Source of the DNA: CAIQIA01 sp049317465
GTDB lineage: Bacteria; Cyanobacteriota; Cyanobacteriia; PCC-6307; Cyanobiaceae
Reading direction: 5' to 3'
Assembly (NCBI GenBank): GCA_049317465.1
Contig: JBMOIF010000002.1
Coordinates: 40,343-104,342, forward strand
Length of the DNA stretch: 64,000 bases
Both the position numbers and the translations under genes were made by a program. Below, piece by piece: positions 41,064-51,309 of this stretch; position 1 is the stretch's first letter, and every line of letters starts with the position of its first letter. The notes under the pieces were generated by a model. That model was not told where the DNA came from. It was given only the letters and a program-made list of their open reading frames with translations, and searched no databases.

Positions 41064-41531
41064 TCAGTGGCCGCGATGGCGCAGCAGGTCCAGGGCCTCA
41101 TAGGCCCGACGCTTGCGCAGCCATTGCCCCGGATCACCGCCGCGGTCAGGGTGCCAGTGCAGGCTGCCGCGGCGCCAGAACCGCCTGATGCTGCTCCAGT
41201 CGCATCCCTCCGGCAGCTCCAGTTCCTCGCAGCAGCGACGCCGGAAGGCCGTCACCTCCTCCGGGGACAGACGCCGGCGGCTGCCTTCGAGGTCGATCAC
41301 GGCGACCATTGGTTCATGCCGTCGCCGTCGGGCGGCCTGTTGCTCAAGCAGCAACTCCTGCTCCCGCCAGCGCACCTGACGCAGCATCAGATCGTCGTGC
41401 AGCCGCTCCTGCAGGGCCTGCAGGCCGCATCCCTGCAGATGCTCCAGCAGCCGCAGGGCCAGATCCAGGACTCCACGCAACAGCAGCAGCACCAGCGCGC
41501 TCAGCCCCAGGCTCAGCACCAGGGAGGACAC
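41064..41531 (-). CDS. Membrane-anchored J-domain protein
   Basis: This 155-residue protein has an N-terminal membrane helix (LVLSLGLSALVLLLLRGVLDLAL), a charged coiled-coil-like segment (RQVRWREQELLLEQQAARRRR) and a C-terminal J-domain with WRRGSLHWHPDRGGDPGQWLRKRRAYEALDLL, including the HPD tripeptide. J-domains stimulate Hsp70 ATPase. A J-domain placed at the C-terminus of a membrane anchor would recruit DnaK to a membrane site. It converges on gyrA with 15 bp between stops. Confidence 0.82.
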   Translation of the reverse strand: MSSLVLSLGLSALVLLLLRGVLDLALRLLEHLQGCGLQALQERLHDDLMLRQVRWREQELLLEQQAARRRRHEPMVAVIDLEGSRRRLSPEEVTAFRRRCCEELELPEGCDWSSIRRFWRRGSLHWHPDRGGDPGQWLRKRRAYEALDLLRHRGH

Positions 41532-41637
41532 GGGCGGCAGGCGGTTGGCGTCAGGCTAAGGAGCGAATCAGTCAGGCACCGTCCTCTGCCCCGCCAGGGA
41601 GGAAGCCTGCGGCAAGGATGCCGCCTAAACTGCATTT

Positions 41638-42759
41638 ATGGCCAGGCTGTCGATTGCCAACAGCGTCTCCGATCTCATCCAGGGGGACGTGCATGAGCAC
41701 CTGCCCCTGGAACGCATCCCCCTGGATGGGGACGTGCTTGGACTCGGCACCACCACCAGCCTTGACAACGGCGAACTGACCTTTCTGCACCGGGCCGGGG
41801 AAGGGCGCACCCACGTCTGGATGGGCCAGGCCCACGACGGTGGAGTGCGGCGGCTGACGGACGGCGACGGCAGCGCCCACTTTCCCTATGTCTGCTTCAG
41901 CGAGGACATGAGCGGCCGGGGGCTCGCCGTGGACCTGTCCGCCCTGGCGGTTCGCCCCGGGGAACGGCTGCAGCCCTTGCTGCAGCGCGCCATCGAGCAG
42001 CTGCACGCCTGCGGCGCCCTGCCCAGAGCCCCGGTCTACGGCGTGCGGCTGCTGGCCCACTGGGACAGCCTGATCATCACCGTCTCCTCGAAGCTCTGCC
42101 TTGGTGAGGCCAAGCGGAACCGTGCGGTCGCTCCCTCGGCCATGGCCGGTGGCAGCGTCTACGAACACCTGCCCCATTTCCGTCTGGCCCGGTCGGGGGC
42201 CGGCGCGGAGGATGATCCGATCCGCACCCTGGGGCCCAGCCTCAGCTGGGAGTGCTGTGGTTTCTGGGACACCGAACCCGAGCGGGGGCGGCTGACCCTG
42301 CCGGCGGCCGGTGCCCACCTCCACCTGCATGGTTGCAGCACTGACCTGCGCCACGGCGGCCATCTCCTCCACGAGCATGGGGATACGCAGCTGGACCGGC
42401 TGGAGCGCCTGGTGCTCTATCCGTTCACCAGCGTGGAGTGTCTGGGCTCGGATCTGGCCGTGGAGGATCTGATGCAGGTGCACACCGCCGCAGGCCCTGA
42501 GCTGCGGTTCCGCGTGATCAACCGGGGCCAGCTTGACGTCAGTGACGTGGGGGTGGCCGTCGTGGTCGATGACAGCTATGCCAGCCACCGCTACCTGCGC
42601 CTGCCCTGGCTGGCGGCGGGGGATGCCGAAAGCTTCGGGCTGCCGCTGTCCCTGTCGCCCGGACGGCACCAGATTCAGGTGATCGCCGATCCGCAGCAGA
42701 CGGTGATCGAACGGCAGCGGGGCAACAACACGGCGGTGCTCGAGCTTCAGCTGCCCTGA
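41638..42759 (+). CDS. Acetolactate decarboxylase-like domain fused to CARDB
   Basis: This 373-residue protein has two parts. Residues 10-265 follow alpha-acetolactate decarboxylase: GDVLGLGTTTSLDNGELTFL (35-50) with the Glu, APVYGVRLLAHWDSLIITV, and HLHLHGCSTDLRHGGHLL. His229, His231 and His242 reproduce the H-x-H-x10-H zinc ligand spacing. The catalytic Arg segment of known enzymes is not recognisable, so decarboxylase activity is uncertain. Residues 285-373 form a CARDB-like beta domain (RFRVINRGQLDVSDVGVAVV, ERQRGNNTAVLEL). ATG 41638 starts it. It converges with arsS by 13 bp. Confidence 0.7.
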   Translation: MARLSIANSVSDLIQGDVHEHLPLERIPLDGDVLGLGTTTSLDNGELTFLHRAGEGRTHVWMGQAHDGGVRRLTDGDGSAHFPYVCFSEDMSGRGLAVDLSALAVRPGERLQPLLQRAIEQLHACGALPRAPVYGVRLLAHWDSLIITVSSKLCLGEAKRNRAVAPSAMAGGSVYEHLPHFRLARSGAGAEDDPIRTLGPSLSWECCGFWDTEPERGRLTLPAAGAHLHLHGCSTDLRHGGHLLHEHGDTQLDRLERLVLYPFTSVECLGSDLAVEDLMQVHTAAGPELRFRVINRGQLDVSDVGVAVVVDDSYASHRYLRLPWLAAGDAESFGLPLSLSPGRHQIQVIADPQQTVIERQRGNNTAVLELQLP

Positions 42760-43757
42760 GCCGCGGTGGCCCCGGCGCAGCTGCTGCCCTGGCCGGCGGT
42801 GCATCCGTAGCAATGGTTGCCGGTCACGATCGCCTGGCCGCTGAGATCGTTCGCCACCACCGTGGCGATGGTGGCGGGCCGGGCCAGGGGCAGGTCGAGC
42901 ATCTGGTTGAAATCGCAGTCGTGCAGGCGGCCGTCGGCGGCCACCGAGAGGGTGTCGCGGCACATCAGTCCGCAGAGGCTGGCGGGGTTGTGATGCTGAT
43001 GCAACAGGTCCAGGTAGCGGTCGGTGGTGCCCTCGGCCTCCAGTTGCTCCAGGAAACGGGCGATCGGCATGTTGGTCAGACCGATGAGGCGATCGAAACG
43101 AATCCCTTCGGCCGCCAGCCGTTGCCGCCAGCGCTGTTCATCGCAGGGGGTGAGCCGTTGCACCGTCGCCTCGGCCGGATTGCTCATCAGGGTCAGCTGC
43201 CGCCCGGGATCGCCCAGGCCGTAACCGACGCCGTTGAGCCGTCGCAGAGCCGTCAGGGAGGCCGCCCAGGTGCCTGCCCCCCGCTGGGCATCCGTCTGCA
43301 CAGGGTCGTCGATCGGCAGGCTGGCGACCACCTCCACGCCCTGCCCCGCCAGCCACCCGGCCAGGTCGCCAAGGGCGGGCAGCAGCAGCACGGTGAGGTT
43401 GCAGCGGTCGATCACATGGCAGCCCCGGCGGCGGGCGTGACGCACCAGGTCCCGGAAGCGGCCATGCAGTTCCGGGGCGCCGCCGGTGAGATCCACCACG
43501 GCCGGTTGCAGCCGGTTGATCGCCTCCAGGCAGTCATCCACCACGGCATCGGCCATCTGGCTGGCCCCCTGGTGCGGGCCGGCGTCCACATGGCAGTGGC
43601 CGCAGCGCATGTTGCAGAGTCGGCCGAGGTTGATCTGCAGCACCCGCAGGTCGTCGGCCCGCCGCAGGGGGGCGCGGAAGGCCCGGTCGGCCGGCAGGGC
43701 GGCGGCAAGCCGCCGGCGCTGGGCGGCGGGGTCGACCCGCTCGATGCTGGTGGTCAC
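42747..43757 (-). CDS. arsS: Arsenosugar biosynthesis radical SAM protein ArsS
   Basis: ArsS is a radical SAM enzyme thought to attach the 5'-deoxyadenosyl group to methylarsenic in arsenosugar synthesis. The 336-residue product from GTG 43757 has the cluster motif LGRLCNMRCGHCHVDAGP (CxxxCxxC) and DLTGGAPELH. The C-terminal part has LCGLMCRDTLSVAADGRLHDCDFNQML and NHCYGCTAGQGSSC, the Cys-rich DUF3641 region. The GTG shares GTGA with the GH57 gene stop, so the two are translationally coupled. No arsenite methyltransferase is nearby. Confidence 0.87.
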   Translation of the reverse strand: MTTSIERVDPAAQRRRLAAALPADRAFRAPLRRADDLRVLQINLGRLCNMRCGHCHVDAGPHQGASQMADAVVDDCLEAINRLQPAVVDLTGGAPELHGRFRDLVRHARRRGCHVIDRCNLTVLLLPALGDLAGWLAGQGVEVVASLPIDDPVQTDAQRGAGTWAASLTALRRLNGVGYGLGDPGRQLTLMSNPAEATVQRLTPCDEQRWRQRLAAEGIRFDRLIGLTNMPIARFLEQLEAEGTTDRYLDLLHQHHNPASLCGLMCRDTLSVAADGRLHDCDFNQMLDLPLARPATIATVVANDLSGQAIVTGNHCYGCTAGQGSSCAGATAAQGS

Positions 43758-45331
43758 GGCTCGCCGGCCCAGTCGTCCGGATCGATGGTGGGGAACAGGG
43801 CGTCCTCGGCTTCCACGGCCCCCAGCCAGGTGGGATCGACGGGCAGCTGATCCGGCCCCGGCAGGCCGGCCAGCAGTCGCTGGAACCGTTCCAGGTGCCG
43901 CTCGATCCGGTCGCGGGCCAGATCTGTGGTCGTGCCGGCCCGCAGGATGAAGCTCCAGTCGGAGGCCTGGGCCAGCAGCAGCTCCCGGCCTGCCTGGCGC
44001 AGCAGCCGTCGCTCGGGCCCATCGCCGCGACCCCGCCACTGCCGCGTTGCCGCCACCATGGCCATGGCGGCCCGGTGCCAGCGGGGCACCACCCAGTCGT
44101 TGCTCCGGTTGAGCCAGTAGCCGTGGTAGCCGCCCTGGCCCCAGCTGGAGGGAGAGGGACGGCACACCTGCAGCTGGGGCTGGTCGGCCAGGGCATCCCG
44201 CAGCCGCACGAACCCCAGCCCGGCGGCGGCACCACCTTGCAGAACGGCCTCGAGGAAGGCGGGCCCCTCGAACCACCAGTGGCCGAACAGTTCGGCATCG
44301 AACGGCGCCACCAGCAGCGCCGGTCGGTCCATCACCTGGGCCAGCTGCTGCAGCTGCTGCAGGCGGCCGTCGACGTAATGCCGTGCGTGGTCCCTGACCG
44401 TGGCGGCGGCGGCGGCCGGGTCGTAGGGCTCCTTGCCTTCGAGCGGGATGCCCTCACCGCTCACCCGCCGCAGCTTCAGGCCGAGGGGACGCTGGGTGGG
44501 CAGACCGGCGACGGTCACGTCGGCTTCGGGCAGATCCCAGCCCAGGTCGCGATGAAACTCCCGGTAGGTTCCGTGGCCCGGGTAGCCATCGCTGGCCGAC
44601 CAGACGGGCAGCGTCGCCTCGCTGTCGCGGGCGAAGAACGCCACACCGCCGGGAGAGCAGATGGGCGCATACACCCCGTAGCGGGGCCGGGGCAGGGCGT
44701 GCAGCAGGCCATGGGCATCGAGCACGGCGTAGCGCAGCCCCACACGGGCCAGCTCCGCATCCAGCCCTTCGAAGTAGGCGCACTCCGCCAGCCAGATGCC
44801 GCTGGGCTTCTGTCCCAGCAGTCGTTCGTGCTCCCGCACCGCCGTGCGCAGCTGGGCCTGCACCGCCTGGGGCGGGTCCCGCAGCAGGGGCAGGTAGCCG
44901 TGGCTGGCGCTGCAGGTGAGCAGATCCAGCACTCCCGCCTCCAGCAGGCTGCGGAAACCCTTCAGGGGCTGGCCGCCGAGGGCCTCGAACCGCCGCAGCT
45001 GCTGCTCCAGGTGGTGGTCCAGGTGTTCCGCCGCCGCCTGCTCCTCGGGTCGTGCCCGGTCGAGAAGGGAGCGGCGCCGGGCCAGCCAGCCGGGAAAGCG
45101 CTCCAGCAGCAGCGGATCGGTGAGCAGTGACAGCAGGGTGGGGGAGAGGCTCATCGTGAGCCTCGGATTCAGCCCCGGTGTGCGCCGGCAGCGGTCGAGG
45201 GCACCGAGCAGGGGCAGGTAGCTCTCGACCAGGGCCTGGAAGAACCAGTCTTCCTCGAGGGAATCAGCCCGTCGGCTGCGGACGTAGGGCAGGTGGCCAT
45301 GGAGCACCAATGCCAGGGCGCCAGAGGCCAT
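43754..45331 (-). CDS. GH57 alpha-1,4-glucan branching enzyme-like protein
   Basis: This 525-residue glycoside hydrolase family 57 protein is of the branching-enzyme type (with DUF1957 C-terminal domain). The start LALVLHGHLPYVRSR is the family signature. The nucleophile Glu lies in GIWLAECAYFEGLD and the acid Asp in LVAPFDAELFGHWWFEGP. The C-terminal helices (SWGQGGYHGYWLNRSNDWV, ASDWSFILRAG) bind glucan. It would introduce alpha-1,6 branches in glycogen, in addition to the GH13 enzyme GlgB expected elsewhere in the genome. It precedes arsS with a 4-bp overlap. Confidence 0.92.
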   Translation of the reverse strand: MASGALALVLHGHLPYVRSRRADSLEEDWFFQALVESYLPLLGALDRCRRTPGLNPRLTMSLSPTLLSLLTDPLLLERFPGWLARRRSLLDRARPEEQAAAEHLDHHLEQQLRRFEALGGQPLKGFRSLLEAGVLDLLTCSASHGYLPLLRDPPQAVQAQLRTAVREHERLLGQKPSGIWLAECAYFEGLDAELARVGLRYAVLDAHGLLHALPRPRYGVYAPICSPGGVAFFARDSEATLPVWSASDGYPGHGTYREFHRDLGWDLPEADVTVAGLPTQRPLGLKLRRVSGEGIPLEGKEPYDPAAAAATVRDHARHYVDGRLQQLQQLAQVMDRPALLVAPFDAELFGHWWFEGPAFLEAVLQGGAAAGLGFVRLRDALADQPQLQVCRPSPSSWGQGGYHGYWLNRSNDWVVPRWHRAAMAMVAATRQWRGRGDGPERRLLRQAGRELLLAQASDWSFILRAGTTTDLARDRIERHLERFQRLLAGLPGPDQLPVDPTWLGAVEAEDALFPTIDPDDWAGEP

Positions 45332-45427
45332 GCCGGTCTGTCAACGGCCGAATCGTACGGCCCCCGGGGAGTGCTCTTTACAGTTGGAGGACACAGGCAT
45401 GCGGAGGGCGTTCACCGCGGACGAGCC

Positions 45428-47053
<1,626 letters not shown>

Positions 47054-47105
47054 GGAGACGGCCTTCCGGCGCGATGATCTCCCCAATCTGAGATCGCGGC
47101 ATCCG

Positions 47106-47948
47106 ATGGCCCAAGGTGCCCTGCCTCGCTCCCGTTCCTCCGTGCTGCTGCAGCTGCTGCTGTTGCTGGCCCTGGCCCTGTTGGTGCTGTTGCCCCTGCT
47201 CTGGCTGGTGAGCACGTCCCTCAAGGGGCCCGCCGAGGACATCTTCGCCAGCCCCCCAGCCCTGCTGCCTGCTCAGCCCGGGCTGGAGGCTTATCGGAGG
47301 GTGTTCACCACAGTTCCCCTGGGGCGTTACCTGCTCAACAGCACCATCGTCAGCGGCTTTGCCGTGATGGCCAACCTGCTGTTCTGCTCTCTGGCGGCCT
47401 ACCCGCTGGCGCGGCTTCGCTTCCGGGGCCGCGGGCTGGTGCTGGCCCTGGTGGTGGCCACCGTGCTCATCCCGTTCGAGGTGGTGATGATTCCCCTCTA
47501 TGTGCTGATGGTGCGGTTGGGGCTGGTCAACACGCTTCTGGCGGTGATCCTGCCGAATGCCGCAACAGCCTTCGGCATCTTTCTGCTTCGCCAGAGCTTC
47601 CTGACGGTGCCGGTGGAGCTGGAGGAGGCCGCCAGGCTCGACGGCTGCACGCCCCTGGGGGAATGGTGGAACGTGCTCATCCCCGCCGCCCGCCCCGACC
47701 TGATCAACCTGGGCACGCTGGTGTTCATCGGCACCTGGAGCAATTTTCTCTGGCCCCTGGTGATTCTGGACGACCCGGCTCTTTACACCCTGCCCCTGGG
47801 ACTGCAGCAGCTCCAGAGCAGCTTCTCCCTCGACTGGCGGCTGGTCGCCGCCGGCGCCGTGGTCTCGATCGTGCCGGTGCTGGTGCTGTTCATCGCTCTG
47901 CAGCGCTTCATCCTGCCCAGCGCCACCGCCGATGCGGTCAAGGGCTGA
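47106..47948 (+). CDS. ABC sugar transporter permease, MalG type
   Basis: This 280-residue inner-membrane permease is of the MalG/UgpE type, with six hydrophobic helices beginning LLQLLLLLALALLVLLPLLW. LVSTSLKGPAEDIFASP and PLGRYLLNSTIVSG are characteristic of the MalG side. The EAA loop is ELEEAARLDGCTPLGEWWNVLIP. Its natural partner, a MalF-type permease, occurs at 1933-2829, 44 kb away on the other strand; the pairing is inference. ATG 47106 follows leuA by 52 bp. No binding protein or ATPase is adjacent. Confidence 0.9.
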   Translation: MAQGALPRSRSSVLLQLLLLLALALLVLLPLLWLVSTSLKGPAEDIFASPPALLPAQPGLEAYRRVFTTVPLGRYLLNSTIVSGFAVMANLLFCSLAAYPLARLRFRGRGLVLALVVATVLIPFEVVMIPLYVLMVRLGLVNTLLAVILPNAATAFGIFLLRQSFLTVPVELEEAARLDGCTPLGEWWNVLIPAARPDLINLGTLVFIGTWSNFLWPLVILDDPALYTLPLGLQQLQSSFSLDWRLVAAGAVVSIVPVLVLFIALQRFILPSATADAVKG

Positions 47949-48040
47949 GGTGAGGGGATGGTGGGGTGCCCTTGCCATCCGGAGGGCCCATGTTCAGCCT
48001 GAACGCCAGCATCGGCCGGGCGCTGAAAGATTGAAGTTGT

Positions 48041-49003
48041 GTGTGCTGTTTCGATCTCGTGGCGTCCCGTGCGGTTTCCGGCGACACCGATCTCATTGCC
48101 CCCAGGCGACTGGCCGAACTCAACCGACGCAGCGACGCCGCCGGCTGGTGGCAGGTCATCGGCCACGGGAGCCTCATTCTGATCAGCGCCGGGATCTGGT
48201 TGCAGCCCTCCTGGCCCTGGTTCCTGAGGCTGTCGGCCCTGCTGCTGCTGGGCTGGGGCTTGGCCTTCGGGTTCTGTGCCATGCATGAATGCGGCCATCG
48301 CACGGCGTTCGCCTCCCGCGGGCTCAACGATGCCGTGGCCTGGTGGGCCGGAGTGCTGAGCTTCTACAACGCCGACTTCTACCGCCGCTATCACCAGTGG
48401 CACCACCGCTACACCCATCAGCCGGGCCTCGATCCAGAGCTGGAGGACAGCCCCCCCAGCAGCCTGGCCGGGTATCTGCTTGAGCTGAGTGGCCTTCCCT
48501 GGTGGCTGGGCAAGCTGCGCGGCCACTGGCAGGGGCTGCGTGGCGACTTCCGGGGCTGTCCCTACATCTCCCCGGAAGCGGCTCCGGAGGTGCGCGACTC
48601 GATCCGCCGCCAGTTTCTCGTCTATATGGGGTTGTTGCTCGCCTCCCTGCCCGCTGCCAACGGTCTGTTGGTCTGGGGCTGGCTTCTGCCCCTGCTGCTG
48701 GGGCAACCCTTGCTGCGGTTCGTGCTGATGGCTGAGCACGGAGGCTGTACCACCACCGACGACGGTCTTGAGAACACCCGCACCACCCTCACGCTGCCGC
48801 CCCTGCGGTGGCTCATGTGGAACATGCCCTTCCATGCCGAGCACCACCTCTATCCATCGCTGCCCTTCCATGCCCTCGGGGCGGCCCACCGTGAGATCGC
48901 CTCACGCCTGGTCCACCTGACGCCCGGTTACCTGGCGGTGCACCGGCGGTTCCTGGCTGACCTTGACGCCCTTGCCCTGCCGACCGCAGCCTCCCTGCGG
49001 TGA
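48041..49003 (+). CDS. Fatty acid desaturase-family membrane protein
   Basis: This 320-residue di-iron membrane oxygenase has three His boxes: HECGHRTAF near residue 88, YRRYHQWHHRYTHQPGLDPE near 120 and NMPFHAEHHLYPSLP near 270. Four membrane helices fit the desaturase/hydroxylase fold. Among cyanobacterial members the HxxxH-HxxHH-HxxHH set occurs in fatty acid desaturases and in the beta-carotene hydroxylase relatives; this one looks like a desaturase of uncertain substrate. Start GTG 48041 or GTG 48059. The stop shares GTGA with the next gene. Confidence 0.83.
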   Translation: MCCFDLVASRAVSGDTDLIAPRRLAELNRRSDAAGWWQVIGHGSLILISAGIWLQPSWPWFLRLSALLLLGWGLAFGFCAMHECGHRTAFASRGLNDAVAWWAGVLSFYNADFYRRYHQWHHRYTHQPGLDPELEDSPPSSLAGYLLELSGLPWWLGKLRGHWQGLRGDFRGCPYISPEAAPEVRDSIRRQFLVYMGLLLASLPAANGLLVWGWLLPLLLGQPLLRFVLMAEHGGCTTTDDGLENTRTTLTLPPLRWLMWNMPFHAEHHLYPSLPFHALGAAHREIASRLVHLTPGYLAVHRRFLADLDALALPTAASLR

Positions 49004-50010
49004 GCCACGATCGCCGCTTTGCCCTCGGACGCTTTCCGCTCGCCTGCGGGGAGGTCTTCACCGACGCCCATCTGTCGTATCGGGTGCTGGGCCAGGCGGC
49101 CCCCACGGCCGACAACCTGGTGCTCTATCCCAGCTCCTACGGGGCCTGGCCCGAGGACATCGACTGGGTGGTCGGTCCGATCCTCGACCCCGGTCGCTGG
49201 TGTGTGGTGCTCGTGAGCCAGTTCGGCAACGGCCGCTCCAGCAGCCCCAGCACCGGAGCTGCCGGAGAGGGGGGGATCGGCTGGCCGGTGACCCATGTCG
49301 ACAATGTGCGTGCCCAGCGACGGCTGCTCGAGGAGGTGTTCGGTGTCGAGGCGCCGGCCTTGATCTACGGCTGGTCGATGGGGGCCCAGCAGGGGTACCA
49401 CTGGGCGGTGCTCGAGCCCGGTCGCTGCCGGCGTCTGCTGGCCCTCTGCGGCACCGCCCGCACCACCCCCCACAACCGTCTGTTCCTGCTCAGCCTTCGC
49501 CATGCCCTCACGGCGGACCCGGCCTGGAACGGCCAGTGCTTCGAGGCCGAGCCGCTGCGCGGCCTCCGGGCTTTCGCCAGCATTTACGCCAGCTGGGCCG
49601 CCAGCCAGGCCCACTACCGCGATCTGTCCCTCGGGGCCGGCGGCTGGTCCAGCCTCGACGATCACGTCGAGCGGGCCTGGCTGCCGCATTACCGGCGCCA
49701 TGATCCCCACGACCTGCTGGCGATGATCGACACCTGGTGGGCCAGCGATGTGGCCAGCGCCAGCGGCTGCGGCGCCGATCTGCCGGCCGCCCTCGGACGG
49801 GTCTCGGCGGCGGTGACCGTGATGGCCGGAAGCCACGACCTCTACTTCCCACCCGAGGACTGTGCCGCCGAGGCGGCCCTGATCAACGGGGCCCGTTTTG
49901 AGCTGCTGCCCTCGACCCTGGGGCACCGGGCCGGCAACCCCCGCGATGATCCCGCCCTGCAGCACCGCATCCGGACCGCCCTCGATGCCCTGCTCGAACG
50001 GTCCTGCTGA
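49000..50010 (+). CDS. MetX-like alpha/beta hydrolase
   Basis: This 336-residue alpha/beta hydrolase belongs to the homoserine/serine O-acetyltransferase-like family. The pattern NLVLYPSSYGAWPEDIDW is at the place of the MetX oxyanion region. Nucleophile Ser is in ALIYGWSMGAQQGY, the Asp in VMAGSHDLYFPPEDC and the His in STLGHRAGNPRDDP. MetX proper has GGSMGGMQ, so the substrate may differ from homoserine. The GTG start at 49000 shares GTGA with the desaturase stop, indicating coupled translation. Confidence 0.85.
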   Translation: MSHDRRFALGRFPLACGEVFTDAHLSYRVLGQAAPTADNLVLYPSSYGAWPEDIDWVVGPILDPGRWCVVLVSQFGNGRSSSPSTGAAGEGGIGWPVTHVDNVRAQRRLLEEVFGVEAPALIYGWSMGAQQGYHWAVLEPGRCRRLLALCGTARTTPHNRLFLLSLRHALTADPAWNGQCFEAEPLRGLRAFASIYASWAASQAHYRDLSLGAGGWSSLDDHVERAWLPHYRRHDPHDLLAMIDTWWASDVASASGCGADLPAALGRVSAAVTVMAGSHDLYFPPEDCAAEAALINGARFELLPSTLGHRAGNPRDDPALQHRIRTALDALLERSC

Positions 50011-50046
50011 CGCTCTCCGTCCCCGCTGCCCTACGCCACTGCCGCC

Positions 50047-51309
50047 ATGTCCAGCCTTGCCGCCCTCGCCGCCGACCGGGGACTGCGCTTCGTGCTCTTC
50101 TCCTTTTCCGATCTGTTCGGGGTGCAACGGGCGAAGCTGGTGCCGGCGTCAGCCCTGCAGGCCCTGGAGCAGGGGGGGGCCGGCTTCGCCGGATTCGCGG
50201 CCTGGCTCGACCTGTCGCCGGCGGCGGCTGATCTGCTCGCCTTCCCCGATCCCGCCAGCCTGATGATGATGCCCGGCCAGTCAGACCTGGGCTGGGTGGC
50301 CACCGAGCTGCGGCTGGAGGGGCAGCCCCTGGACCACTGTCCGCGCGGGGTCCTGCGCCGCCAGTTGCAGCGGGCCGCCGATCGCGGTCTGCACTTCCGC
50401 ACCGGCGTTGAGCCGGAGTTCATGCTTCTGGATGGCGGCGGCAGGGGGCTGGGCGATCCGCTCGACCGACGCCGCAAGCCCTGCTACGAGCAGCTGGCCC
50501 TGCTGCGGCAGTACCCGCTGATCAGCGAGCTGCTGCTGGCCCTCGAGCAGCTGGGCTGGGGGCCATATCAGGCCGACCACGAGGATGCCAACGGCCAGTT
50601 CGAGATCAACTGGACCTTCGCCGATGCCCTCGTGACGGCCGACCGTCATGCCTTCTTCCGGGGGCTGGTGAGCAGCCTGGCCGAGGCCCGCGGGCTCACG
50701 GCCTGCTTCCGCCCCCGCCCCTTCAGCGATCTGACCGGCAACGGCTGTCATCTCCACCATTCGCTCTGGGATGAGACCGGTCGCAACCTCTTCCCCGCTC
50801 CGGACGATCCCCAGGGGCTCTCGGAGACGGCCCGCTTCTTCCTCGGGGGGGTGCTGGCCCATGCCAGGGCGCTGTGTGCCTTCACCAATCCTTCCGACGA
50901 AAGCTACCGGCGTCTGGCAGGTGCCGGCACCAGTTCCGGAGCCACCTGGTCACCGGCCTGGATCAGCTGGGGAGCCAACAACCGCACGCACATGGTGCGT
51001 GTGCCGGACGAGCAGCGGCTCGAACTGCGGCTCCCCGACGGTGACGCCAACCCCTACCTGCTGCAGGCGGCCGTGCTGGCGGCGGGGCTCGACGGTCTCG
51101 ACCGCCGGCTCGACCCCGGCCCCTGCAGCCTTGAGGACCTGCACCAGGAACGCCCGCGGGACGGCCAACCCCTGCCCGGCTCCCTGACAGAGGCCCTCGA
51201 GGCCCTGGCGGCCGATGGGGTGCTGCGCGAGGCCCTGGGCGAGTCGTTCTGTTGCGCCTACGAACGCCTGGCCCCGCGGCGCCCGGCGGAACCTGCGCTG
51301 CGGCTCTAG
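50047..51309 (+). CDS. glnT: Type III-like glutamine synthetase family protein
   Basis: This 420-residue glutamine synthetase-superfamily enzyme follows the group often called type III glutamate-ammonia ligase (GlnT). RFVLFSFSDLFGVQRAKLVPA, GAGFAGFAAWLDLSP, VGVEPEFMLL-like (TGVEPEFMLLDGG), QADHEDANGQFEINWT and FSDLTGNGCHLHHSLWD are typical. Relatives can make gamma-glutamyl-methylamide or other amides rather than glutamine, so the acceptor amine is uncertain. Its stop codon overlaps that of the convergent 7TM-HD gene in the tetranucleotide CTAG (51306-51309). Confidence 0.85.
   Translation: MSSLAALAADRGLRFVLFSFSDLFGVQRAKLVPASALQALEQGGAGFAGFAAWLDLSPAAADLLAFPDPASLMMMPGQSDLGWVATELRLEGQPLDHCPRGVLRRQLQRAADRGLHFRTGVEPEFMLLDGGGRGLGDPLDRRRKPCYEQLALLRQYPLISELLLALEQLGWGPYQADHEDANGQFEINWTFADALVTADRHAFFRGLVSSLAEARGLTACFRPRPFSDLTGNGCHLHHSLWDETGRNLFPAPDDPQGLSETARFFLGGVLAHARALCAFTNPSDESYRRLAGAGTSSGATWSPAWISWGANNRTHMVRVPDEQRLELRLPDGDANPYLLQAAVLAAGLDGLDRRLDPGPCSLEDLHQERPRDGQPLPGSLTEALEALAADGVLREALGESFCCAYERLAPRRPAEPALRL

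Noticed and set aside
45293..45427. N-terminal extension of leuA to 45293.
   Set aside because: The extra 45 residues have no LeuA homology and would overlap the divergent GH57 start. ATG 45428 gives the standard [20 protein letters not shown] start.
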